Of a stretch of 64,000 nucleotides of DNA, positions 43,792 through 54,322 are shown one piece after another (position 1 is the first letter of the stretch; every line of letters starts with the position of its first letter). The DNA is from JACPDI01 sp035463475. Its GTDB lineage: Bacteria > Acidobacteriota > Vicinamibacteria > Vicinamibacterales > 2-12-FULL-66-21. Where the stretch lies: assembly GCA_035463475.1 (NCBI GenBank), contig DATHTE010000109.1, forward strand, positions 62,001 through 126,000. The letters run 5' to 3'. Both the position numbers and the translations under genes were made by a program. The notes beneath the pieces are model-generated. The model had not been told where the DNA came from. It made no database searches and worked only from the letters and a program-made list of their open reading frames with translations.

Positions 43792-44126
43792 GAGCTCTGT
43801 TTTTCCTTGCAGGTGATGCACACCCGCGTCCAGGGAATCGCCTTGAGCCGGGCGTCGGAGATTGGCTCGCCGCAGTCGCGGCAGATACCGTAGGTGCCCT
43901 TCTCAATGCGCCAGAGCGCCTCCTCGATGGCCTGGAGGATCTTGGCGTCGGTCTGTTTCAGTTTGAGCTGGATGTGGACTTCGTTGTTGCCGCTGGCCTG
44001 GTCGGCGAGGTCGCCCTGGCGTGTGTTCGTGTCCATGGAGGCCTGCAGCGGCTTTGCCGCCCCTCCGGTGGCGAGAATCTCGCCCCGTTTCTTCAGCAGG
44101 GCTTCCTTCAGGGGTGTGACGTCCAT
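43788..44126 (-). CDS. DksA/TraR-family C4 zinc-finger protein
   Basis: 112 residues: two N-terminal coiled helices ending in a basic/acid turn, then the zinc finger 'CRDCGEPISDARLKAIPWTRVCITC' (Cys2-Cys2). DksA-type proteins bind RNA polymerase through the secondary channel and adjust the ppGpp response; short TraR-like forms act alone. Probably first gene of the folK operon. GGAGAACC lies before the ATG. Confidence 0.93.
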   Translation of the reverse strand: MDVTPLKEALLKKRGEILATGGAAKPLQASMDTNTRQGDLADQASGNNEVHIQLKLKQTDAKILQAIEEALWRIEKGTYGICRDCGEPISDARLKAIPWTRVCITCKEKQSS

Positions 44127-44198
44127 AGGGGTTCTCCGGGAGCTCCTGATTAACAGGACATGTTAACACGGGGCCCCGCTCTGTTCCTGCCGCTTTCG

Positions 44199-46732
44199 CT
44201 ACTCCGAGCGGAGCGTCCCAAGCGGTTTCTGCCGCAGCACCTCGAGGCTCGCCGCGACGCCGACCACGAGGACCAGCACGCCGGTCAGCGCGATGCCGGC
44301 GACGGTCGTCCCGGGCGCGACGATCCAGGGAATGTCGAGCAGCCGCCGCGACACGCCCCAGGCGAGCGCGAGCGCGCCGGCGGCGCCGATGATTCCCGCG
44401 AGCACGCCGAGCAGTCCGTACTCGAACGCCAGCATGCCGGCGAGCGTCCGCGTCGTCGCTCCGAGCGTGCGGAAGATCGCCGCCTCGTACACGCGCTGGA
44501 AGCGCGTCATGGCGACGGCACCCGCGAGGATCAGGACGCCGGCGAGCAGCGCCACGAGACCGACGATCGTGACGCCCAGGCTCACGTTGGCGACGATCGC
44601 TTCCATGCGCTCGAAGATGTCGCGGGCGTCGATGAGCGAGACGTTGGGGAGCGCGGCGGCGACCTCGCGCTGCACGCGCGCGCGCGCCGCCACCTCCTCC
44701 GGCCCCTTCATGAAGCCGATGTACGACACGGGAGCGCCCGCGAACGCCCGCGGTTGGAACACGAACATGAATCCCCCGCTGCGCGCGCGGCCCCAGTCCA
44801 CTTCCCGCACGCTGCCCACCCGCGCCTCGACGATCCGCCCCATCACGTCGAAGCGCATCACGTCGCCGACGCGGATCTGAAAACGGTCGCGGTGCGACTT
44901 TTCGATCGAAACGTAGGGAAGGTCAGACCGGTCAGGCGGATCCAACGTCCCTTCGAGGAGCTTCTCGTTCGGCTCGAGCGTGTCCCGATACGTGATGACG
45001 TACTCGCGGCCGAGTGAGCCGCGCCCCCTGACCTCCTGGTAGCTCTCCAGGTTGACCAGCTGACCGCGCACGCCCGTCACGCGCGCCCGCAGCACCGGGA
45101 CCAGCTTCGGCGCTTGCGCGCCCGCGGACACCACGGTGCGCGTCAGCGACTCACGCTGGTCCGCCTGGATGTCGATCAGGAACATGTCCGGCGAGTCTTC
45201 CGAAATCTGCAGCTGGATGGCGTCGAGCAGCCCCGTCTGCACCAGGCGCACGCCGAGGACGAAAAACGCGCCGAGCCCAACGGCCATGAGGATGACCCGC
45301 GTCTGGTTGCCGGGACGGCGCAGGCTGAGCACGGCATGACGGACGGCAAACTGCCGCGATGTCGCGAGCGGCGCCGCAGCGCGCACGATCCCCATGCCCG
45401 CGAGCGTCAGCAGCCCGGCGAGCGCCAGGAGCCCGCCCAGCACGGTGAGGCCGGCGGCAGGCGATCCCGACTGCCACACGGCAATCGCGCCCAGCGCCAC
45501 CAGCAGCGCCGCCGACGCGGCGAGCTTCCACGGATCGAATCGCGTCCGGCGATGCTCCGAGAGTCCTTCCCGCAGCAGCAGCAGCGGCCGGATGCGGCGC
45601 ACGTCCATCAACGGCACCAGCGCAAACAACAGGGACACGAGCGTTCCCACGGCGAGGCCCTGGAGGACGGCGGGCCAAGTCAGCCCGACGCCGTGCCCGC
45701 CCAGAGCCGTGACGACGCGCGCCGGCACGGCGCGCAGCGCCAGCCACGCCAGCGCCACCCCCAGCAGGCTACCGGTCAACCCGAGCAGCGCCGACTGCAG
45801 GAGGTACGTGGACAGCACCTGGCTGCTGGTCGCGCCGAGGCATTTCAGGATCGCCACGGAGCGCAGGCGCTGCTGCAGGAACACGCGCGTAACGCTCCAC
45901 ACGCCGACGCCCCCCAGCACGACGACGATGAAGCCGACGAGAGAGAGGTAATCCTCGGCTCGCGCGAGATCTTCGGCGATGTCCTGCTCTGTGGCACGGA
46001 GCGATCGCACCGACACGAAGCGGCCGCGGTAGGACTGCCGGAGCTCCGATGCCAGCCGGTGCGCGTCCGCCTCGGACGCCATCCGCAGCAGCAGTTCGTA
46101 GCGTGCGCGGCTGCCGAAGGCGAGCAGGCCGGTCTCCCGGAGATCGTCGAGCGCGACGATGGCCCTGGGGCCGAAGCTGAACGCGCCCGGGCCCGACCCC
46201 GGCTCGCGCGTCACCACGCCGCGGATCGTGAACGGGTGCCCGCCCAGCATGATTCGCTGCCCGACGCGCATGTCGAGCTGCGCGAGCAACTCCGGTCGCA
46301 CGAGCACGCCGCGTTCGCGGACCAGCTCGTACCGGTATGCGCCAGGCTCGAGGGTGACGGCGCCGTACAGCGGGAACTTCGGCTGCACCGCGAGCAGCTC
46401 CACCATGCGTGCGGCCGGCCGCGTCTCGACCTCCGGCCGCGCCATCGTGACGGTTTCGATCGTCTCGGTCCGCGCGAGGATGCGTTCCTGCCGCAAGCGG
46501 CGCTCGATCTCCTGGCGCACGTTCGGATCCCAGGGGCGGTTGGTCGCGATCACGACGTCCGCACCGAGCAGCGTCCGCGCCTCGCCGACGAGCGCGCCGC
46601 GCACGCTCTGCACGATCGAGCGCAGCGCCACGATCGCCGCCACGCCGATCGCGACACAGGCGAAGAAGAACAGCAGGCGGCGCCACGACGCGCGCACCTC
46701 GCGGGCCGCCATCCGGACGACGAACGGGACGG

Positions 46733-46736
<4 letters not shown>
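44199..46736 (-). CDS. YbbP-like ABC transporter permease (FtsX superfamily)
   Basis: 845 residues with about ten helices: an N-terminal helix, a large periplasmic domain (about 45-260), a central group of helices with FtsX signature (SLVGFIVVVLGGVGVWSVTRVFLQQRLRSVAILKCLGAT, read in segments), a second periplasmic domain and a C-terminal FtsX domain. This doubled layout is that of E. coli YbbP. It overlaps the ATPase gene by four bases and shares its operon with a TesA-type esterase, as in the E. coli tesA-ybbA-ybbP neighbourhood. Confidence 0.9.
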
Positions 46737-47442
<706 letters not shown>

Positions 47443-47446
<4 letters not shown>

Positions 47447-48120
47447 GTGCGCAGCATCGGTTCGAGCGCGCGCCAGACGACGTCGGCGACGCGACGCGCT
47501 CCGTCCGCGTTCGGATGAATGCCGTCCCCCTGGTTGAACCGCGAATCGCCAGCCACCCCGTCGAGCAGGAACGGAATCAGCGGGACGTTCTGCCGTCGCG
47601 CGACTTCACGATACGCCTGCCGGAACGCGTCCGTGTACTCGGGACCGAAGTTGGGCGGCGACTCCATGCCGGCGAGAATGATGGCGATCCCGCGCCCCTT
47701 CGCCGTGGACACGATCGCGGAGAGGTTGCGCTTCATCTCTTCCACCGGCAGGCCGCGCAGACCGTCGTTCGCACCGAGCGCCACGATCAGTACGCGGACG
47801 TCTCCCGAGAGCGCCCACTCGAGCCGCCGCAAGCCGCCCGCCGTGGTGTCTCCCGAGACGCCGGCGTTCACGACTTCGTAGTCGAGCCCCGCGGCGTCGA
47901 TCTTGTGCTGCAGCACCGCCGGATAGGCCTGGTCCGCCGGGAGCCCCAGGCCGGCGGTCAGACTGTCGCCCAGCACGACGATGCGCGGCCGTGCCGGCTG
48001 CAGGGCGGGACGCGGCGCCGAGCCCGTGTCCGGAACAGGGTCTCGCTCGGCAGGTGGATCACCCTGGCCGCAGCCGGGAACAAGGAAAAGCAGGAGCAGC
48101 AGGACCGATGGGTGGCGCAA
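47443..48120 (-). CDS. tesA: TesA-like SGNH esterase/lysophospholipase lipoprotein
   Basis: 225 residues, start TTG 48120. The signal ends in a lipobox (LVPGC), so this form is lipid-anchored, unlike periplasmic E. coli TesA. SGNH blocks: 'GDSLTAGLGLP' (Ser), 'NAGVSGDTT' (Gly), 'GANDGLRG' (Asn) and 'GDGIHPN' (Asp/His). It hydrolyses acyl esters. Leads the tesA-ybbA-ybbP operon. A long palindrome lies just upstream. Confidence 0.9.
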
Positions 48121-48146
48121 GATCCCTATAGTAGAACAGCGGCACT

Positions 48147-48208
48147 GGGGACGGGGCCAGGCCCCAATTGTCTGCGACAGCGGACAATTGGGGCCTGGCC
48201 CCGTCTCC
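48147..48208. repeat. Large perfect-type palindrome between divergent genes
   Basis: The left arm (48147-48172, beginning GGGGACGGGGCCAGG) and right arm (48183-48208) are reverse complements over 26 bases with one mismatch, separated by TGCGACAGCG. The arms carry an inner palindrome GGGGCCTGGCCCC. It lies between the tesA start (48120, minus) and the phosphoesterase start (48235, plus), so transcripts in both directions could fold it. Confidence 0.9.
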
Positions 48209-48234
48209 GCTCTCCGCGGTTGAGGTGGCGCGGA

Positions 48235-49065
48235 ATGCCTCTTGCTCGTCTGAGCGACATGCCCACCGCCGCCCGGGGCCGCGTCCGCATCGCCGCCATC
48301 GCCGACCTGCACTTCACGCGCACGAGCCAGGGCGCTTTCCAGCCACTGTTCGCGCGCGTGACCGAGGCGGCCGACGTCCTGCTGATCTGCGGCGACCTCA
48401 CCGATTACGGCCTCGCGGAAGAAGCGCGGCTGCTCGCCAAGGAGATCACGAGCAGTCTCAAGATCCCGGCCATCGCCGTGCTGGGCAACCATGATTACGA
48501 GGGAGGCCAGCCGGACGAGATCCGCTCCATCCTCAACGACGCCGGCGTCGTCGTGCTCGACGGGGACGCGTACGAAATTCACGGGGTCGGCTTCGCCGGC
48601 GTCAAGGGGTTCGCCGGCGGGTTCGATCGCGGCACGCTGGGGCCCTGGGGCGAGACCGTTATCAAGAACTTCGTGCGCGAGGCGGTCGACGAGGCGCTGA
48701 AGCTGGAGACCGCGCTCGCGCGGCTGCGCAATGACAGCCGCGTCGCGCTGTTGCACTACTCACCGATCCGCGCGACCGTCGAGGGGGAGCCGCCGGAGAT
48801 CTTCCCGTTCCTGGGCTGCAGCCGGCTCGAGGAACCAATCGTCCGGTATCCCGTGACTGCCGTCTTCCACGGCCACGCGCACCACGGCAGGACCGAGGGG
48901 CACACGCGCAACGACGTGCCAGTCTTCAACGTGTCGATGTCGCTGCTGCGCGCGACGACGCCGGACCGCCCGTTTCGGATCATCGAGATCGCCGCGACCT
49001 CCGCTGGCGCGGCCGGCGACGCGGCGGAGCGCCGATCCGGCGGCGATCGCCGGGTGCCCGCATGA
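48235..49065 (+). CDS. Calcineurin-like metallophosphoesterase
   Basis: 276 residues. Metal-binding motifs: 'ADLHFTR' (DxH), 'CGDLTDYG' (GDxxD), 'LGNHDYE' (GNHD), 'LLHYSP' and 'FHGHAHHG' (GHxH). No signal peptide, so cytoplasmic. It overlaps the next gene (ATGA). Substrate unknown; being in front of two cell-wall enzymes, a role in envelope nucleotide or lipid phosphate turnover is a guess. Confidence 0.88.
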   Translation: MPLARLSDMPTAARGRVRIAAIADLHFTRTSQGAFQPLFARVTEAADVLLICGDLTDYGLAEEARLLAKEITSSLKIPAIAVLGNHDYEGGQPDEIRSILNDAGVVVLDGDAYEIHGVGFAGVKGFAGGFDRGTLGPWGETVIKNFVREAVDEALKLETALARLRNDSRVALLHYSPIRATVEGEPPEIFPFLGCSRLEEPIVRYPVTAVFHGHAHHGRTEGHTRNDVPVFNVSMSLLRATTPDRPFRIIEIAATSAGAAGDAAERRSGGDRRVPA

Positions 49066-49964
49066 CGCCGCTCACGCTGCTGACGCTCGTCGCCGTCCTG
49101 GCCTCGCCGCAACCGGGCGCGATCGTCGACTCGCTGAAGGCGCAGGTGCGTCTCGCGCGCGCGGGATTCTCGACCGGTGAGATCGACGGGCGCATGGGCG
49201 CCAACACCCGGCGCGCGCTGGCCGCGTACGCGCAGGCGCGCGGGATTCGTGACGAAGGGCTGCCCGCCATCCTCGACGCGCTCGGCCGCGAGCAACCCGG
49301 CGACCCCACGTCCACCTACCTGGTCGACGAAGCGGACGTTCAAGGCCCGTACTCGCCCGACATTCCGTCCGACCTGATGGAGCAGGCACAGCTCCCGGCG
49401 CTCGGCTACCGCAGCGCGCTGGAGGCGCTCGCCGAGAAGCTGCACGCGAGCCCCACCCTCCTGCGGCGCCTCAACCCGGCGGCGCGGTTCGCCGCCGGCG
49501 AGGAGATCACCGCGCCCAACATCCCGCTGTCGCCGGCGCCCGCTGCCAATGGTCCGGTCGTCGTGCGCGTCTCGAAGGGGGACTCGTCGCTGCGCCTCGA
49601 GGCGCCCGACGGCAGACTGTTGTTCTACGCGCCGGTGACGACCGGCAGCGCGCAGGATCCGCTGCCGATCGGCGAGTGGAAGGTGACCGGGATCAACTGG
49701 AACCCGCAATTTCACTACAACCCGGACCTGTTCTGGGACGCGGACCCGTCGCACGCGAAGGCGACGATTCAACCCGGCCCGAACAACCCGGTCGGCGTCG
49801 TCTGGACCGATCTGGACAAGCCGCACTATGGCCTGCACGGCACGCCGGAGCCGGCGAAGGTCGGCAAGACGGCATCGCACGGCTGCGTGCGGCTGACGAA
49901 CTGGGACGCGGCGCGCGTCGCCAGCCTCGTGCGCCCGGGCACTCGCGTCGTCTTCGAGCCATGA
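49062..49964 (+). CDS. L,D-transpeptidase with peptidoglycan-binding domain
   Basis: 300 residues: a signal-like N-terminus, a PG_binding_1 domain (about 22-75, 'LARAGFSTGEIDGRMGANTRRALAAYAQA'), and a C-terminal YkuD catalytic domain with 'HGTPEP' and 'SHGCVRLTNWD' (catalytic His and Cys). It makes 3-3 cross-links or attaches proteins in the periplasm. Overlaps both neighbours by four bases. Confidence 0.93.
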   Translation: MTPLTLLTLVAVLASPQPGAIVDSLKAQVRLARAGFSTGEIDGRMGANTRRALAAYAQARGIRDEGLPAILDALGREQPGDPTSTYLVDEADVQGPYSPDIPSDLMEQAQLPALGYRSALEALAEKLHASPTLLRRLNPAARFAAGEEITAPNIPLSPAPAANGPVVVRVSKGDSSLRLEAPDGRLLFYAPVTTGSAQDPLPIGEWKVTGINWNPQFHYNPDLFWDADPSHAKATIQPGPNNPVGVVWTDLDKPHYGLHGTPEPAKVGKTASHGCVRLTNWDAARVASLVRPGTRVVFEP

Positions 49965-50614
49965 TCACGAGGCCGCGCTACCCGAAGCTCGTGATCGCCA
50001 TCCTGGCGTTCGCGTCGGGCGTGTTCATGACGGCACTGGTCGTGTGGAACCAGGGGCCGTTCGTGCTGGCGCACCCCGCGCGGGCCGTCGGCGTGGCGCG
50101 CGTCGCGACGCCCGCCGAGCCGCCCCCGGCCCCCGAGGGGACCAGCGGACGGGCGGTCGCGATTCCGACGGAGTTCGCGGACCGCGACCTGGTCGTGCCC
50201 GTGGAAGGGGTCGAGCGGGACGCGTTGGTGAACACGTTCGACGATCCGCGCGGCGGAGGGCGGCGTCACGAAGCGATTGACATCCTCGCGCCGCGCAACA
50301 CGCCGGTGCTCGCGGTCGAGGACGGCGTCATCGCGCGCCTGTTCCGAAGCGATCCAGGCGGCCTCACGATCTACCAGTTCGATCCGACGCGCGAGTACGT
50401 CTACTACTACGCCCATCTCGACGGGTACGCGGAGGCCCTCAACGAAGGCGATCGCGTCCGCCGCGGCCAGGTGATCGGGTACGTCGGCACGACCGGCAAT
50501 GCTCCCAGGAACACACCGCACCTGCACTTCGCCATCTTCAAGCTGACCGACGAGAAACGCTGGTGGGAAGGAACGCCGATCGACCCGTACGAGATCCTGC
50601 GGAAGGTGAGATAG
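49961..50614 (+). CDS. M23-family peptidoglycan endopeptidase
   Basis: 217 residues: an N-terminal membrane helix (about 10-30, 'VIAILAFASGVFMTALVVW') and a LytM/M23 domain with 'RRHEAIDILAPRNTPV' (HxxxD) and 'HLHFAIF' (HxH) zinc motifs. Cleaves peptide cross-bridges. Its ATG overlaps the transpeptidase stop; the three genes form a coupled cell-wall operon. Confidence 0.92.
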   Translation: MITRPRYPKLVIAILAFASGVFMTALVVWNQGPFVLAHPARAVGVARVATPAEPPPAPEGTSGRAVAIPTEFADRDLVVPVEGVERDALVNTFDDPRGGGRRHEAIDILAPRNTPVLAVEDGVIARLFRSDPGGLTIYQFDPTREYVYYYAHLDGYAEALNEGDRVRRGQVIGYVGTTGNAPRNTPHLHFAIFKLTDEKRWWEGTPIDPYEILRKVR

Positions 50615-50630
50615 AGGACCGCGCGGCGCC

Positions 50631-50867
50631 TTACGCGCCGATCCTGCCGGCCGCGCGAGGGCGCGGGTGGGGCCCGCGCCAACCTTGCGAGAACAGCGCT
50701 TCGCGGAGGCGCCGCCACCGCTCCATCAGCAGCGTCGTGTCGGTGAACGCCTCGATTTGCTGACTTCCGTCAGGGTGGGTGATCACCAGCTCGTACTCGG
50801 TGCCCTCGGTGGCGTGCCGGATCTCGGAAGACAGCCGTGCCTGCTGGCGCTCGAAGAACCAGATCAT
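50631..50867 (-). CDS. Small hypothetical protein
   Basis: 78 residues from ATG 50867 (MIWFFERQQARLSSEIRH), ending in an Arg/Pro-rich tail. The central part (EYELVITHPDGSQQIEAFTDTTLLMERWRRL) looks like a small alpha/beta domain. The upstream ATG at 50921 is disfavoured because it would leave only two bases to the permease GTG. No family known. Confidence 0.65.
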   Translation of the reverse strand: MIWFFERQQARLSSEIRHATEGTEYELVITHPDGSQQIEAFTDTTLLMERWRRLREALFSQGWRGPHPRPRAAGRIGA

Positions 50868-50923
50868 GCGCCTGTAGTATCGGCGCACAGCCTCAGTTCT
50901 GTAGGGTGGTGTAATCTCCACGG

Positions 50924-52243
50924 GTGTCGTTCCGCCGCGTGCTCACCCCCTTCGACGCCACGATGGTCGTCATCGGGGGCATCATCGGGTCCGGCATCTT
51001 CATAAATCCTTACATCGTTGCACAGCGCCTCTCGAGCGGCCCGCTGGTCATCGGGGCGTGGATCGCCGGCGGCGCGATCGCGCTGGTGGGGGCGCTCGCG
51101 TACGCGGAGCTGGGGGGGCGGGCGCCTCGCGCGGGGGGCCAGTACGTCTACTTGCGTGATGGCCTCCATCCGCTGCTCGGGTTCCTGTACGGGTGGGCCC
51201 TGCTCGTCTCGATCGAGAGCGGCGCGGTTGCGGCGGTCGCGTACGTCTTCGCGCAGTACGCGCTGCGGCTCGTCGGCGCAGGCGACGGCCTGGCGGTCGC
51301 GCTCGCCACGGCGGCGATCGTCCTTCTGTCGATCGTCAACGCGCTCGGCGTCAAGCCGGGCAGCCGCGTGCTCAACGTGTTCGTCGTGCTGAAAGTCGCC
51401 GCGCTCGCCCTCTTGATCGGTGCCGGGCTGCTCCTCGGCGGACACGGCGGCTGGTGGCGGGAATCGCACGCCGTCACGCACGCGCCGCTGCTCGCGTTCG
51501 GCACGGCGCTGGTCCCGATCCTGTTCGCCTACGGAGGATGGCAGAACGCGAATTACGTGGCGGAGGAGATCGAGCGCCCGGAGCGGACCCTTCCCCTGAG
51601 CCTGGTGACCGGCACCGCGATCGTCGTGCTCGTGTACGTGCTCGTCAACCTCGTCTACCTGCGGGCGCTTGGCCTGGCGGGGCTGGCGGCGACGAGCACG
51701 CCGGCCGCCGACGCCGCCGAGAGCATGTTCGGCGCGCCCGGGCGCACGTTCGTCGCGGCCGCAATCGCCATATCCACCTTCGGATTCCTGGACCTTGCGA
51801 TCCTGGCGCCCACGCGCGTGTACTACGCCGTCGCCGCGGACGGCGCATTCCCGCCGGCGCTGGCACGCCTTCACCCGAGGTTCGGGACGCCCGTGCTGGC
51901 CATCGCGCTGCAGTCGGCGTGGTCCATCGTGCTCCTCCTCACCGGGAACTACGGCGAGTTGCTGAACACGGTCGTCTTCGCGGACTGGATCTTCTTCGGC
52001 CTGACGGTCGCCTCGCTGTTCGTCTATCGCGCGCGGTCGCGCGGCGGGCGCGGCGGCTATCGCATGTTCGGCTACCCCGTTCTGCCCGCCGCGTTCGTGC
52101 TCGTCGCCGCGGCGATCGTGTACTCCGTGGTGCGCGCGGATCCCGCCAGGGCCGGCATCGGTGCGCTGCTCCTGGCAGCGGGCCTGCCCGTGTACTGGTG
52201 GTTTCGCCGCGCGCATCGCGCATCCACGAGGAGCGAACCATGA
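50924..52243 (+). CDS. APC-family amino acid permease
   Basis: 439 residues with 12 predicted helices. Substrate-binding loop in helix 1 ('VVIGGIIGSGIFINPYIVA'), then 'ELGGRAPRAGGQYVYLRDG' and 'YGGWQNANYVAEEI' in helix 6 are APC signatures. GTG start. The stop overlaps the next gene (ATGA), so an aminotransferase is coupled to it, suggesting uptake and use of one amino acid. Substrate not predicted. Confidence 0.9.
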   Translation: MSFRRVLTPFDATMVVIGGIIGSGIFINPYIVAQRLSSGPLVIGAWIAGGAIALVGALAYAELGGRAPRAGGQYVYLRDGLHPLLGFLYGWALLVSIESGAVAAVAYVFAQYALRLVGAGDGLAVALATAAIVLLSIVNALGVKPGSRVLNVFVVLKVAALALLIGAGLLLGGHGGWWRESHAVTHAPLLAFGTALVPILFAYGGWQNANYVAEEIERPERTLPLSLVTGTAIVVLVYVLVNLVYLRALGLAGLAATSTPAADAAESMFGAPGRTFVAAAIAISTFGFLDLAILAPTRVYYAVAADGAFPPALARLHPRFGTPVLAIALQSAWSIVLLLTGNYGELLNTVVFADWIFFGLTVASLFVYRARSRGGRGGYRMFGYPVLPAAFVLVAAAIVYSVVRADPARAGIGALLLAAGLPVYWWFRRAHRASTRSEP

Positions 52244-53316
52244 ACGTCCGCGCCCGGTACATGGAATGGGCCAAGGCCCGGCCGCCCGCGGCGATCGATC
52301 TGGCGCTCAGCAACGTGCTGGCCTGCTCGGTCGGCGACCTGGAGCACGCGTCGGCCGCGCTGGACCTGTCCGGCCATAACGACAACGGCTTTCCGCCGCT
52401 GCTCGAAGCGATCGCCGCGCGGTACGGCGCGCCGCCGGACATGGTCGCGACCGCCACCGGCACGTCCGGCGCGAACTTCCTGGCGGCGCTCGCCGTCCTC
52501 GAGCCTGGCGACGAGGTCCTCGTCGAGAGCCCCGCCTACGATCCGCTGCTGGCGGTCCCGCGGGCGCTCGGCGCGCGCGTCCTCCGGTTCGAGCGGCGCT
52601 TCGAGGAGCGGTATGCCATCGATCCGGACCGCATCCGCCGCGCCATGACCTCTTCGACGCGCCTCGTCATCGTCACGCATCCGCACAACCCGAGCGGCGC
52701 CCTCACCTCGGACGCGGCGCTGGCGGCGATTGCGGCGGCCGCCGCCGAGCGGCGCGCCACGCTGCTCGTAGACGAGGTGTACCTGGACGCCGCACGCGGG
52801 TGCGGCGCCCGCCCCGCCGCGCTCCTCGCGGACAACGTCATCTCGACGAACAGCCTCACGAAGTCGTACGGGCTCGCCTCGCTGCGGTGCGGTTGGGCCC
52901 TCGCGTCGGGGCCGCTTGCGGAGCGCATTCGCCGCGCCCGGGACGTCGTGGACGGGACCGGGTCGATCCCGGCGGAGCGTCTGTCCGTGATTGCGTTCGA
53001 TCAGCTCGACCGGCTCGCCGACCGCGCCCGACGGATCCTGGAGCCGAACGTCGCGGCGTTCCGGGCGTTTCTGTCGCGGACCCCGCAGCTCGACGGCTTC
53101 GCCGAGCTGAGCACCGTCGCCTTCCCGCGACTCCGCTCCGGCGCGGACGCAGAAGAGCTCGCGACAAGGCTGCTGCGCGACTTCCAAACGGCGATTGTGC
53201 CCGGCCTATTCTTCGAGGCACCCGCACACTTCCGCATCGGCCTTGGGATCGCCCCCGACATACTTCAGCAGGGGCTTCCGGCGCTCTCGAAGGCGCTTTC
53301 TGACCGCGGGGACTGA
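52240..53316 (+). CDS. Class I/II pyridoxal-phosphate aminotransferase
   Basis: 358 residues of fold-type I. Motifs: 'TGTSGANFLAAL' (phosphate loop), 'THPHNPSG', 'DEVYLDAARG' (Asp), the PLP lysine in 'STNSLTKSYGLASLRCGW' and 'HFRIGLGIAP' (substrate Arg). The substrate is unknown; coupling to the permease implies an imported amino acid. Confidence 0.9.
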   Translation: MNVRARYMEWAKARPPAAIDLALSNVLACSVGDLEHASAALDLSGHNDNGFPPLLEAIAARYGAPPDMVATATGTSGANFLAALAVLEPGDEVLVESPAYDPLLAVPRALGARVLRFERRFEERYAIDPDRIRRAMTSSTRLVIVTHPHNPSGALTSDAALAAIAAAAAERRATLLVDEVYLDAARGCGARPAALLADNVISTNSLTKSYGLASLRCGWALASGPLAERIRRARDVVDGTGSIPAERLSVIAFDQLDRLADRARRILEPNVAAFRAFLSRTPQLDGFAELSTVAFPRLRSGADAEELATRLLRDFQTAIVPGLFFEAPAHFRIGLGIAPDILQQGLPALSKALSDRGD

Positions 53317-53406
53317 CGTGCCCGGCGGGTTCGACACGACGGGTGCTGCATGAGGGTTCCGCCTAGCCCTTTTCTTGCAGTGTTCGCTGGTCGGAGGACT
53401 TTGCGA

Positions 53407-53919
53407 ATGCAGGCTGAGCTGGCAGGCGCCACGGCGGGGCTCGTGGCGACGGCGCCGATGACAGCGGCGATGACCCTGTTGCATCGGATGTTGCCGCACG
53501 AGGAACGCTATCCCCTTCCGCCGCGCCAGATCGTGGACAACGCGGCTCTCCAGAGCAGCGCGGAAGAGATCACGCCCGGGCAGGCACACCATCCCGGGGA
53601 GCGCCACACCGGGCTCGAGCCTGCACGGGATGACGAGCGCGCGGGCGTCGCGCTCGCGGCCCACTTCGCGTTCGGCGCGATGGCGGGGAGCGCCTACGGC
53701 CTGATCGCGCGCACGCGTCCCTCGTCGCCGGCGCTCGCCGGCATCGCTTACGGCCTGATGGTGTGGACCTCGCAGTATCTCGGCGTGCTGCCGGCGGCGG
53801 GGCTTCTCTCCAACGCGAAGAATCATCCCGCGCGCCGGAACGCGCTGATGATCGGCGCCCACGTCATCTGGGGAGCGGCGCTGGGGGTGACGGCTGACCG
53901 ACTGTTACGTTCACGGTGA
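53407..53919 (+). CDS. Small conserved membrane protein (DUF1440-like)
   Basis: 170 residues with about four helices. The start 'MQAELAGATAGLVATAPMTAAMTLLHRMLPHEERYPLPPRQIVDN' and 'AHFAFGAMAGSAYGLI', 'AGIAYGLMVWTSQYLGVLP' and 'HVIWGAALGVTADRLL' repeats resemble DUF1440/DUF6789-type proteins. GGAGG lies nine bases before the ATG, which favours it over 53350. Overlaps the convergent OsmC gene by 56 bases. Function unknown. Confidence 0.7.
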   Translation: MQAELAGATAGLVATAPMTAAMTLLHRMLPHEERYPLPPRQIVDNAALQSSAEEITPGQAHHPGERHTGLEPARDDERAGVALAAHFAFGAMAGSAYGLIARTRPSSPALAGIAYGLMVWTSQYLGVLPAAGLLSNAKNHPARRNALMIGAHVIWGAALGVTADRLLRSR

Positions 53920-54319
53920 TCCCCTCGCGGATCGAGGCGGTGACCGTGCAGTAGTCCTCGAACAGCCCGGCGCATCGATCGAACTTCGCGGGCTCACCGC
54001 CGCCGATCCGCGGGCGGATGTCGACGTCCACGTGCGTGACGCGCAGGCGCCCGGCCGCGTTGCGATCGGTATGAGTCGTCACCGTCGTCTCCAGGCCCGA
54101 GACCTCCACGCGCGACTTCCTCAGGCAGAACAACAGGCTGGCGGCGAGGCAGTTGCCGATGGCGGTTGCGAGCATGTCGAGCGCGTTCGGCCCGGCTGCG
54201 CCACCGAGAGGTGGCGGTTCGTCAAGCAGCAGCTGCGGCCCCCCGGGCACGCTCTCAAACGTCGCGAGCGCGCGGTAACCTTCCTGAAACGTCAACGACA
54301 CGACATGCGATTCCGCCAT
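53864..54319 (-). CDS. OsmC/Ohr-family protein
   Basis: 151 residues. The two redox cysteines of the family are present in 'AIGNCLAASLLFCLRKS' (about 57) and 'LFEDYCTVTASI' (about 124), with a glycine-rich N-terminal strand region. Members reduce organic or fatty-acid peroxides using thiols. The tandem repeats at 54323-54387 lie directly before its start codon. Confidence 0.85.
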   Translation of the reverse strand: MAESHVVSLTFQEGYRALATFESVPGGPQLLLDEPPPLGGAAGPNALDMLATAIGNCLAASLLFCLRKSRVEVSGLETTVTTHTDRNAAGRLRVTHVDVDIRPRIGGGEPAKFDRCAGLFEDYCTVTASIREGITVNVTVGQPSPPAPLPR

Positions 54320-54322
54320 CGT

